This document shows positions 12,057-23,728 of a DNA stretch of 64,000 bases, one piece after another (position 1 is the stretch's first letter; every line of letters begins with the position of its first letter). This stretch comes from Eutrigla gurnardus (lineage: Eukaryota > Chordata > Actinopteri > Perciformes > Triglidae). The stretch lies in contig CAUPSS010000255.1 of the NCBI GenBank assembly GCA_963514095.1, forward strand, positions 186,001 to 250,000. Reading direction: 5' to 3'. Under the pieces are notes generated by a model. That model did not search any database, had not been told where the DNA came from, and saw only the letters and a list, made by a program, of their open reading frames with translations. The translations under genes and the position numbers were made by a program.

Positions 12057-15000
12057 ATGTCTCCCTGTGATAGACTGGTTACCTGTCTGTCTCTACATGT
12101 CTCCCTGTGATAGACTGGTTACCTGTCTGTCTCCACATGTCTCCATGTGATAGACTGGTTACCTGTCTGTCTCTACATGTCAGCCCTATGATAGACTGGT
12201 TACCTGTCTGTCTCTACATGTCAGCCCTGTGATAGACTGGTTACCTGTCTGTCTCTACATGTCAGCCCTGTGATAGACTGGTTACCTGTCTGTCTGTACA
12301 TGTCTCCCTGTGATAGACTGGTTACCTGTCTGTCTCTACATGTCTCCCTGTGATAGACTGGTTACCTGTCTGTCTCTACATGTCAGCCCTGTGATAGACT
12401 GGTTACCTGTCTGTCTCTACATGTCTCCCTGTGATAGACTGGTTACCTGTCTGTCTCTACATGTCTCCCTGTGATAGACTGGTCACCTGTCTGTCTCTAC
12501 ATGTCTCCCTGTGATAGACTGGTTACCTGTCTGTCTTTACATGTCTCCCTGTGATAGACTGGTTACCTGTCTGTCTCTACATGTCTCCCTGTGATAGACT
12601 GGTTACCTGTCTGTCTCTACATGTCTCCCAGTGATAGACTGGTTACCTGTCTGTCTCTACATGTCCCCCTGTGATAGACTGGTTACCTGTCTGTCTCTAC
12701 ATGTCTCCCTGTGATAGACTGGTTACCTGTCTGTCTCTACATGTCTCCCTGTGATAGACTGGTTACCTGTCTGTCTCTTCATGTCCCCCTGTGATAGACT
12801 GGTTACCTGTCTGTCTCTACATGTCTCCCTGTGATAGACTGGTTACCTGTCTGTCTCTACATGTCGGCCCCATGATAGACTGGTTACCTGTCTGTCTCTA
12901 CATGTCTCCCTGTGATAGACTGGTTACCTGTCTGTCTCTACATGTCTCCCTGTGATAGACTGGTTACCTGTCTGTCTCTACATGTCGGCCCTGTGATAGA
13001 CTGGTTACCTGTCTGTCTCTACATGTCAGCCCTGTGATAGACTGGTTGCCTGTCTGTCTCTACATGTCAGCCCTGTGATAGACTGGTTACCTGTCTGTCT
13101 CTTCATGTCTCCCTGTGATAGACTGGTTACCTGTCTGTCTCTACATGTCTCCCTGTGATAGACTGGTGACCTGTCTGTCTCTACATGTCAGCCCTGTGAT
13201 AGACTGGTCACCTGTCTGTCTCTACATGTCAGCCCTATGATAGACTGGTTACCTGTCTGTCTCTACATGTCAGCCCTGTGATAGACTGGTTACCTGTCTG
13301 TCTTTACATGTCTCCCTGTGATAGACTGGTTACCTGTCTGTCTCTACATGTCTCCCTGTGATAGACTGGTTACCTGTCTGTCTCTACATGTCAGCCCTGT
13401 GATAGACTGGTTACCTGTCTGTCTCTACATGTCCCCCTGTGATAGACTGGTCACCTGTCTGTCTCTACATGTCAGCCCTGTGATAGACTGGTTACCTGTC
13501 TGTCTCTACATGTCAGTCCTGTGATAGACTGGTCACCTGTCTCTCTCTACATGTCAGCCCTGTGATAGACTGGTTACCTGTCTGTCTCTACATGTCTCCC
13601 TGTGATAGACTGGTTACGTGTCTGTCTCCACATGTCTCCATGTGATAGACTGGTTACCTGTCTGTCTCTACATGTCAGCCCTATGATAGACTGGTTACCT
13701 GTCTGTCTCTACATGTCACCCCTGTGATAGACTGGTTACCTGTCTGTCTGTACATGTCTCCCTGTGATAGACTGGTTACCTGTCTGTCTCTACATGTCTC
13801 CCTGTGATAGACTGGTTACCTGTCTGTCTCTACATGTCAGCCCTGTGATAGACTGGTTACCTGTCTGTCTCTACATGTCTCCCTGTGATAGACTGGTTAC
13901 CTGTCTGTCTCTACATGTCTCCCTGTGATAGACTGGTCACCTGTCTGTCTCTACATGTCTCCCTGTGATAGACTGGTTACCTGTCTGTCTTTACATGTCT
14001 CCCTGTGATAGACTGGTTACCTGTCTGTCTCTACATGTCTCCCTGTGATAGACTGGTTACCTGTCTGCCTCTACATGTCAGCCCTGTGATAGACTGGTTA
14101 CCTGTCTGTCTCTACATGTCCCCCTGTGATAGACTGGTTACCTGTCGGTCTCTACATGTCTCCCTGTGATAGACTGGTTACCTGTCTGTCTCTACATGTC
14201 TCCCTGTGATAGACTGGTTACCTGTCTGTCTCCACATGTCTCCATGTGATATACTGGTTACCTGTCTGTCTCTACATGTCAGCCCTATGATAGACTGGTT
14301 ACCTGTCTGTCTCTACATGTCAGCCCTGTGATAGACTGGTTACCTGTCTGTCTGTACATGTCTCCCTGTGATAGACTGGTTACCTGTCTGTCTCTACATG
14401 TCTCCCTGTGATAGACTGGTTACCTGTCTGTCTCTACATGTCAGCCCTGTGATAGACTGGTTACCTGTCTGTCTCTACATGTCTCCCTGTGATAGACTGG
14501 TTACCTGTCTGTCTCTACATGTCTCCCTGTGATAGACTGGTCACCTGTCTGTCTCTACATGTCTCCCTGTGATAGACTGGTTACCTGTCTGTCTTTACAT
14601 GTCTCCCTGTGATAGACTGGTTACCTGTCTGTCTCTACATGTCTCCCTGTGATAGACTGGTTACCTGTCTGTCTCTACATGTCAGCCCTGTGATAGACTG
14701 GTTACCTGTCTGTCTCTACATGTCCCCCTGTGATAGACTGGTTACCTGTCGGTCTCTACATGTCTCCCCGTGATAGACTGGTTACCTGTCTGTCTCTACA
14801 TGTCTCCCTGTGATAGACTGGTTACCTGTCTGTCTCCACATGTCTCCCTGTGATAGACTGGTTACCTGTCTGTCTCCACATGTCTCCCTGTGATAGACTG
14901 GTTACCTGTCTGTCTCTACATGTCGGCCCTGTGATAGACTGGTTACCTGTCTGTCTCTACATGTCAGCCCTGCGATAGACTGGTTGCCTGTCTGTCTCTA

Positions 15001-16337
15001 CATGTCAGCCCTGTGATAGACTGGTTACCTGTCTGTCTCTACATGTCTCCCTGTGATAGACTGGTTACCTGTCTGTCTCTACATGTCAGCCCTGTGATAG
15101 ACTGGTTACCTGTCTGTCTCTACATGTCTCCCTGTGATAGACTGGTTGCCTGTCTGTCTCTACATGTCAGCCCTGTGATAGACTGGTTACCTGTCTGTCT
15201 CTACATTTCTCCCTGTGATAGACTGGTTACCTGTCTGTCTCTACATGTCTCCCTGTGATAGACTGGTTACCTGTCTGTCTTTACATGTCTCCCTGTGATA
15301 GACTGGTTACCTGTCTGTCTCTACATGTCTCCCTGTGATAGACTGGTTACCTGTCTGTCTCTACATGTCAGCCCTGTGATAGACTGGTTACCTGTCTGTC
15401 TCTACATGTCCCCCTGTGATAGACTGGTTACCTGTCGGTCTCTTCATGTCTCCCTGTGATAGACTGGTTACCTGTCTGTCTCTACATGTCTCCCTGTGAT
15501 AGACTGGTTACCTGTCTGTCTCCACATGTCTCCATGTGATAGACTGGTTACCTGTCTGTCTCTACATGTCCCCCTGTGATAGACTGGTTACCTGTCTGTC
15601 TCTACATGTACCCCTGTGATAGACTGGTTACCTGTCTGTCTCTACATGTCGGCCCCATGATAGACTGGTTACCTGTCTGTCTCTACATGTCTCCCTGTGA
15701 TAGACTGGTTACCTGTCTGTCTCTACATGTCGGCCCTGTGATAGACTGGTTACCTGTCTGTCTCTACATGTCGGCCCTGTGATAGACTGGTTACCTGTCT
15801 GTCTCTACATGTCGGCCCTGTGATAGACTGGTTACCTGTCTGTCTCTACATGTCAGCCCTGTGATAGACTGGTTGCCTGTCTGTCTCTACATGTCAGCCC
15901 TGTGATAGACTGGTTACCTGTCTGTCTCTACATGTCTCCCTGTGATAGACTGGTTACCTGTCTGTCTCTACATGTCTCCCTGTGATAGACTGGTTACCTG
16001 TCTGTCTCTACATGTCAGCCCTGTGATAGACTGGTCACCTGTCTGTCTCTACATGTCAGCCCTGTGATAGACTGGTTACCTGTCTGTCTCTACATGTCAG
16101 TCCTGTGATAGACTGGTCACCTGTCTCTCTCTACATGTCAGCCCTGTGATAGACTGGTTATCTGTCTGTCTCTACATGTCTCCCTGTGATAGACTGGTTA
16201 CGTGTCTGTCTCCACATGTCTCCATGTGATAGACTGGTTACCTGTCTGTCTCTACATGTCAGCCCTATGATAGACTGGTTACCTGTCTGTCTCTACATGT
16301 CAGCCCTGTGATAGACTGGTTACCTGTCTGTCTGTAC
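12057..16337. repeat. 4.28-kb higher-order repeat, copy 4
   Basis: It matches copy 3 at +4,280 (atttctc 10925 to 15205; cgatag 10693 to 14973). Around 15,730 the offset becomes +4,281, because a 40-base tctccctg monomer is replaced by a 41-base cggccctg monomer. Agreement is lost near 16,410. Private changes are t at 13103 (cttcatg), t at 14252 (gatatact) and ctgcctct near 14,067. Confidence 0.82.
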
Positions 16338-16640
16338 ATGTCTCCCTGTGATAGACTGGTTACCTGTCTGTCTCTACATGTCTCCCTGTGATAGACTGGT
16401 TACCTGTCTGTCTCTACATGTCAGCCCTGTGATAGACTGGTTACCTGTCTGTCTCTACATGTCTCCCTGTGATAGACTGGTTACCTGTCTGTCTCTACAT
16501 GTCTCCCTGTGATAGACTGGTCACCTGTCTGTCTCTACATGTCTCCCTGTGATAGACTGGTTACCTGTCTGTCTTTACATGTCTCCCTGTGATAGACTGG
16601 TTACCTGTCTGTCTCTACATGTCTCCCTGTGATAGACTGG

Positions 16641-17368
16641 TTACCTGTCTGTCTCTACATGTCAGCCCTGTGATAGACTGGTTACCTGTCTGTCTCTACA
16701 TGTCCCCCTGTGATAGACTGGTTACCTGTCGGTCTCTACATGTCTCCCTGTGATAGACTGGTTACCTGTCTGTCTCTACATGTCTCCCTGTGATAGACTG
16801 GTTACCTGTCTGTCTCCACATGTCTCCATGTGATAGACTGGTTACCTGTCTGTCTCTACATGTCAGCCCTATGATAGACTGGTTACCTGTCTGTCTCTAC
16901 ATGTCAGCCCTGTGATAGACTGGTTACCTGTCTGTCTCTACATGTCAGCCCTGTGATAGACTGGTTACCTGTCTGTCTGTACATGTCTCCCTGTGATAGA
17001 CTGGTTACCTGTCTGTCTCTACATGTCAGCCCTGTGATAGACTGGTTACCTGTCTGTCTCTACATGTCCCCCTGTGATAGACTGGTTACCTGTCGGTCTC
17101 TACATGTCTCCCTGTGATAGACTGGTTACCTGTCTGTCTCTACATGTCTCCCTGTGATAGACTGGTTACCTGTCTGTCTCCACATGTCTCCATGTGATAG
17201 ACTGGTTACCTGTCTGTCTCTACATGTCAGCCCTATGATAGACTGGTTACCTGTCTGTCTCTACATGTCAGCCCTGTGATAGACTGGTTACCTGTCTGTC
17301 TCTACATGTCAGCCCTGTGATAGACTGGTTACCTGTCTGTCTGTACATGTCTCCCTGTGATAGACTGG
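16641..17368. repeat. 364-bp nine-monomer cassette, two tandem copies
   Basis: The ctgtcggtct marker at 16730 recurs at 17094, and the ccctatg box beginning at 16864 recurs at 17228, both exactly 364 bases apart. The variant order matches the cassette at the start of the window. Confidence 0.82.
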
Positions 17369-18400
17369 TTACCTGTCTGTCTCTACATGTCTCCCTGTGA
17401 TAGACTGGTTACCTGTCTGTCTCTACATGTCAGCCCTGTGATAGACTGGTTACCTGTCTGTCTCTACATGTCTCCCTGTGATAGACTGGTTATCTGTCTG
17501 TCTCTACATGTCTCCCTGTGATAGACTGGTCACCTGTCTGTCTCTACATGTCTCCCTGTGATAGACTGGTTACCTGTCTGTCTTTACATGTCTCCCTGTG
17601 ATAGACTGGTTACCTGTCTGTCTGTACATGTCTCCCTGTGATAGACTGGTTACCTGTCTGTCTCTACATGTCTCCCTGTGATAGACTGGTTACCTGTCTG
17701 TCTCTACATGTCAGCCCTGTGATAGACTGGTTACCTGTCTGTCTCTACATGTCTCCCTGTGATAGACTGGTTGCCTGTCTGTCTCTACATGTCAGCCCTG
17801 TGATAGACTGGTTACCTGTCTGTCTCTACATGTCTCCCTGTGATAGACTGGTTACCTGTCTGTCTCTACATGTCTCCCTGTGATAGACTGGTTACCTGTC
17901 TGTCTCTACATGTCAGCCCTGTGATAGACTGGTCACCTGTCTGTCTCTACATGTCAGCCCTATGATAGACTGGTTACCTGTCTGTCTCTACATGTCAGCC
18001 CTGTGATAGACTGGTTACCTGTCTGTCTTTACATGTCTCCCTGTGATAGACTGGTTACCTGTCTGTCTCTACATGTCTCCCTGTGATAGACTGGTTACCT
18101 GTCTGTCTCTACATGTCAGCCCTGTGATAGACTGGTTACCTGTCTGTCTCTACATGTCCCCCTGTGATAGACTGGTCACCTGCCTGTCTCTACATGTCAG
18201 CCCTGTGATAGACTGGTTACCTGTCTGTCTCTACATGTCAGTCCTGTGATAGACTGGTCACCTGTCTCTCTCTACATGTCAGCCCTGTGATAGACTGGTT
18301 ACCTGTCTGTCTCTACATGTCAGCCCTATGATAGACTGGTTACCTGTCTGTCTCTACATGTCACCCCTGTGATAGACTGGTTACCTGTCTGTCTGTACAT

Positions 18401-18411
18401 GTCTCCCTTGA
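18401..18411. repeat. 39-bp monomer with a one-base deletion in the variable box
   Basis: Here the box reads tctcccttgatag in place of tctccctgtgatag, so the monomer is 39 bases. It is the only unit length other than 40 or 41 that I noticed. It lies next to the start of the second 364-base cassette pair. Confidence 0.75.
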
Positions 18412-18418
18412 TAGACTG

Positions 18419-19147
18419 GTTACCTGTCTGTCTCTACATGTCAGCCCTGTGATAGACTGGTTACCTGTCTGTCTCTACATGTCCCCCTGTGATAGACTGG
18501 TTACCTGTCGGTCTCTACATGTCTCCCTGTGATAGACTGGTTACCTGTCTGTCTCTACATGTCTCCCTGTGATAGACTGGTTACCTGTCTGTCTCCACAT
18601 GTCTCCATGTGATAGACTGGTTACCTGTCTGTCTCTACATGTCAGCCCTATGATAGACTGGTTACCTGTCTGTCTCTACATGTCAGCCCTGTGATAGACT
18701 GGTTACCTGTCTGTCTCTACATGTCAGCCCTGTGATAGACTGGTTACCTGTCTGTCTGTACATGTCTCCCTGTGATAGACTGGTTACCTGTCTGTCTCTA
18801 CATGTCAGCCCTGTGATAGACTGGTTACCTGTCTGTCTCTACATGTCCCCCTGTGATAGACTGGTTACCTGTCGGTCTCTACATGTCTCCCTGTGATAGA
18901 CTGGTTACCTGTCTGTCTCTACATGTCTCCCTGTGATAGACTGGTTACCTGTCTGTCTCCACATGTCTCCATGTGATAGACTGGTTACCTGTCTGTCTCT
19001 ACATGTCAGCCCTATGATAGACTGGTTACCTGTCTGTCTCTACATGTCAGCCCTGTGATAGACTGGTTACCTGTCTGTCTCTACATGTCAGCCCTGTGAT
19101 AGACTGGTTACCTGTCTGTCTGTACATGTCTCCCTGTGATAGACTGG
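18419..19147. repeat. 364-bp nine-monomer cassette, two tandem copies
   Basis: The ctgtcggtct marker at 18509 recurs at 18873, and the ccctatg box beginning at 18643 recurs at 19007. The variant order is the same as at 1-392 and 16,641-17,368. The second copy leads directly into a copy of the 4.28-kb unit, as it does at the window start. Confidence 0.82.
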
Positions 19148-22100
19148 TTACCTGTCTGTCTCTACATGTCTCCCTGTGATAGACTGGTTACCTGTCTGTC
19201 TCTACATGTCAGCCCTGTGATAGACTGGTTACCTGTCTGTCTCTACATGTCTCCCTGTGATAGACTGGTTACCTGTCTGTCTCTACATGTCTCCCTGTGA
19301 TAGACTGGTCACCTGTCTGTCTCTACATGTCTCCCTGTGATAGACTGGTTACCTGTCTGTCTTTACATGTCTCCCTGTGATAGACTGGTTACCTGTCTGT
19401 CTCTACATGTCTCCCTGTGATAGACTGGTTACCTGTCTGTCTCTACATGTCTCCCAGTGATAGACTGGTTACCTGTCTGTCTCTACATGTCCCCCTGTGA
19501 TAGACTGGTTACCTGTCTGTCTCTACATGTCTCCCTGTGATAGACTGGTTACCTGTCTGTCTCTACATGTCTCCCTGTGATAGACTGGTTACCTGTCTGT
19601 CTCTTCATGTCCCCCTGTGATAGACTGGTTACCTGTCTGTCTCTACATGTCTCCCTGTGATAGACTGGTTACCTGTCTGTCTCTACATGTCGGCCCCATG
19701 ATAGACTGGTTACCTGTCTGTCTCTACATGTCTCCCTGTGATAGACTGGTTACCTGTCTGTCTCTACATGTCTCCCTGTGATAGACTGGTTACCTGTCTG
19801 TCTCTACATGTCGGCCCTGTGATAGACTGGTTACCTGTCTGTCTCTACATGTCAGCCCTGTGATAGACTGGTTGCCTGTCTGTCTCTACATGTCAGCCCT
19901 GTGATAGACTGGTTACCTGTCTGTCTCTACATGTCTCCCTGTGATAGACTGGTTACCTGTCTGTCTCTACATGTCTCCCTGTGATAGACTGGTTACCTGT
20001 CTGTCTCTACATGTCAGCTCTGTGATAGACTGGTCACCTGTCTGTCTCTACATGTCAGCCCTATGATAGACTGGTTACCTGTCTGTCTCTACATGTCAGC
20101 CCTGTGATAGACTGGTTACCTGTCTGTCTTTACATGTCTCCCTGTGATAGACTGGTTACCTGTCTGTCTCTACATGTCTCCCTGTGATAGACTGGTTACC
20201 TGTCTGTCTCTACATGTCAGCCCTGTGATAGACTGGTTACCTGTCTGTCTCTACATGTCCCCCTGTGATAGACTGGTTACCTGTCGGTCTCTACATGTCT
20301 CCCTGTGATAGACTGGTTACCTGTCTGTCTCTACATGTCTCCCTGTGATAGACTGGTTACCTGTCTGTCTCCACATGTCTCCATGTGATAGACTGGTTAC
20401 CTGTCTGTCTCTACATGTCAGCCCTATGATAGACTGGTTACCTGTCTGTCTCTACATGTCAGCCCTGTGATAGACTGGTTACCTGTCTGTCTCTACATGT
20501 CAGCCCTGTGATAGACTGGTTGCCTGTCTGTCTCTACATGTCAGCCCTGTGATAGACTGGTTACCTGTCTGTCTCTACATGTCTCCCTGTGATAGACTGG
20601 TTACCTGTCTGTCTGTACATGTCTCCCTGTGATAGACTGGTTACCTGTCTGTCTCTACATGTCTCCCTGTGATAGACTGGTTACCTGTCTGTCTCTACAT
20701 GTCAGCCCTGTGATAGACTGGTTACCTGTCTGTCTCTACATGTCTCCCTGTGATAGACTGGTTACCTGTCTGTCTCTACATGTCTCCCTGTGATAGACTG
20801 GTCACCTGTCTGTCTCTACATGTCTCCCTGTGATAGACTGGTTACCTGTCTGTCTTTACATGTCTCCCTGTGATAGACTGGTTACCTGTCTGTCTCTACA
20901 TGTCTCCCTGTGATAGACTGGTTACCTGTCTGTCTCTACATGTCAGCCCTGTGATAGACTGGTTACCTGTCTGTCTCTACATGTCCCCCTGTGATAGACT
21001 GGTTACCTGTCGGTCTCTACATGTCTCCCCGTGATAGACTGGTTACCTGTCTGTCTCTACATGTCTCCCTGTGATAGACTGGTTACCTGTCTGTCTCCAC
21101 ATGTCTCCCTGTGATAGACTGGTTACCTGTCTGTCTCCACATGTCTCCCTGTGATAGACTGGTTACCTGTCTGTCTCTACATGTCGGCCCTGTGATAGAC
21201 TGGTTACCTGTCTGTCTCTACATGTCAGCCCTGTGATAGACTGGTTGCCTGTCTGTCTCTACATGTCAGCCCTGTGATAGACTGGTTACCTGTCTGTCTC
21301 TACATGTCTCCCTGTGATAGACTGGTTACCTGTCTGTCTCTACATGTCAGCCCTGTGATAGACTGGTTACCTGTCTGTCTCTACATGTCTCCCTGTGATA
21401 GACTGGTTGCCTGTCTGTCTCTACATGTCAGCCCTGTGATAGACTGGTTACCTGTCTGTCTCTACATTTCTCCCTGTGATAGACTGGTTACCTGTCTGTC
21501 TCTACATGTCTCCCTGTGATAGACTGGTTACCTGTCTGTCTTTACATGTCTCCCTGTGATAGACTGGTTACCTGTCTGTCTCTACATGTCTCCCTGTGAT
21601 AGACTGGTTACCTGTCTGTCTCTACATGTCAGCCCTGTGATAGACTGGTTACCTGTCTGTCTCTACATGTCCCCCTGTGATAGACTGGTTACCTGTCGGT
21701 CTCTACATGTCTCCCTGTGATAGACTGGTTACCTGTCTGTCTCTACATGTCTCCCTGTGATAGACTGGTTACCTGTCTGTCTCCACATGTCTCCATGTGA
21801 TAGACTGGTTACCTGTCTGTCTCTACATGTCCCCCTGTGATAGACTGGTTACCTGTCTGTCTCTACATGTACCCCTGTGATAGACTGGTTACCTGTCTGT
21901 CTCTACATGTCGGCCCCATGATAGACTGGTTACCTGTCTGTCTCTACATGTCTCCCTGTGATAGACTGGTTACCTGTCTGTCTCTACATGTCTCCCGGTG
22001 ATAGACTGGTTACCTGTCTGTCTCTACATGTCGGCCCTGTGATAGACTGGTTACCTGTCTGTCTCTACATGTCGGCCCTGTGATAGACTGGTTACCTGTC

Positions 22101-22597
22101 TGTCTCTACATGTCAGCCCTGTGATAGACTGGTTGCCTGTCTGTCTCTACATGTCAGCCCTGTGATAGACTGGTTACCTGTCTGTCTCTACATGTCTCCC
22201 TGTGATAGACTGGTTACCTGTCTGTCTCTACATGTCTCCCTGTGATAGACTGGTTACCTGTCTGTCTCTACTCGTCAGCCCTGTGATAGACTGGTCACCT
22301 GTCTGTCTCTACATGTCAGCCCTGTGATAGACTGGTTACCTGTCTGTCTCTACATGTCAGCCCTGTGATAGACTGGTCACCTGTCTCTCTCTACATGTCA
22401 GCCCTGTGATAGACTGGTTACCTGTCTGTCTCTACATGTCTCCCTGTGATAGACTGGTTACGTGTCTGTCTCCACATGTCTCCATGTGATAGACTGGTTA
22501 CCTGTCTGTCTCTACATGTCAGCCCTATGATAGACTGGTTACCTGTCTGTCTCTACATGTCAGCCCTGTGATAGACTGGTTACCTGTCTGTCTGTAC
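18880..22597. repeat. Divergent fifth copy of the 4.28-kb unit, lacking about 565 bp
   Basis: Positions 1 to about 1,650 match 18,619 to about 20,268 at offset 18,618 (cccagtg 835 to 19453; ccccatg box 1073 to 19691; ggttgcc 1253 to 19871). After a break between about 20,270 and 20,610, the match resumes at offset 18,053 (ctgtcggtct 2958 to 21011). The difference of 565 bases is about 14 monomers. This copy lacks the cgatag variant present at 3181, 10693 and 14973, and has cagctctg near 20,015 as a private change. It is therefore more distant than copies 1-4. Confidence 0.75.
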
Positions 22598-23728
22598 ATG
22601 TCTCCCTGTGATAGACTGGTTACCTGTCTGTCTCTACATGTCTCCCTGTGATAGACTGGTTACCTGTCTGTCTCTACATGTCAGCCCTGTGATAGACTGG
22701 CTACCTGTCTGTCTCTACATGTCTCCCTGTGATAGACTGGTTACCTGTCTGTCTCTACATGTCTCCCTGTGATAGACTGGTCACCTGTCTGTCTCTACAT
22801 GTCTCCCTGTGATAGACTGGTTACCTGTCTGTCTTTACATGTCTCCCTGTGATAGACTGGTTACCTGTCTGTCTCTACATGTCTCCCTGTGATAGACTGG
22901 TTACCTGTCTGTCTCTACATGTCAGCCCTGTGATAGACTGGTTACCTGTCTGTCTCTACATGTCCCCCTGTGATAGACTGGTTACCTGTCGGTCTCTACA
23001 TGTCTCCCTGTGATAGACTGGTTACCTGTCTGTCTCTACATGTCTCCCTGTGATAGACTGGTTACCTGTCTGTCTCCACATGTCTCCATGTGATAGACTG
23101 GTTACCTGTCTGTCTCTACATGTCAGCCCTATGATAGACTGGTTACCTGTCTGTCTCTACATGTCAGCCCTGTGATAGACTGGTTACCTGTCTGTCTCTA
23201 CATGTCAGCCCTGTGATAGACTGGTTACTTGTCTGTCTGTACATGTCTCCCTGTGATAGACTGGTTACCTGTCTGTCTCTACATGTCTCCCTGTGATAGA
23301 CTGGTTACCTGTCTGTCTCTACATGTCAGCCCTGTGATAGACTGGTTACCTGTCTGTCTCTACATGTCTCCCTGTGATAGACTGTTTACCTGTCTGTCTC
23401 TACATGTCTCCCTGTGATAGACTGGTCACCTGTCTGTCTCTACATGTCTCCCTGTGATAGACTGGTTACCTGTCTGTCTTTACATGTCTCCCTGTGATAG
23501 ACTGGTTACCTGTCTGTCTCTACATGTCTCCCTGTGATAGACTGGTTACCTGTCTGTCTCTACATGTCTCCCTGTGATAGACTGGTTACCTGTCTGTCTC
23601 TACATGTCCCCCTGTGATAGACTGGTTACCTGTCTGTCTCTACATGTCTCCCTGTGATAGACTGGTTACCTGTCTGTCTCTACATGTCTCCCTGTGATAG
23701 ACTGGTTACCTGTCTGTCTCCACATGTC
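21040..23728. repeat. 2,623-bp tandem duplication, copy 1
   Basis: It shares rare, otherwise local variants with the next copy at exactly +2,623: tctcccggtg near 21,991, ctactcgtc near 22,269, ggctacc near 22,699, ggttacttg near 23,226 and ctgtttacc near 23,383. Its beginning overlaps the end of the divergent 4.28-kb copy, so it arose from that family. The left edge is set by ctgtcggtct near 21,011, which is absent from copy 2. Confidence 0.85.

Larger units (their letters stand above)
16338..18880. repeat. Mosaic of satellite monomers between ordered higher-order copies
   Basis: All units are of the same family but follow no single long offset. The stretch 16,261-16,730 resembles 14,281-14,750 (offset 1,980), and about 17,930-18,300 resembles 1,410-1,780 (offset 16,517). 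Two double copies of the 364-base cassette lie at 16,641-17,368 and from 18,419. It looks like a recombined boundary zone between neighbouring higher-order domains. Confidence 0.65.
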
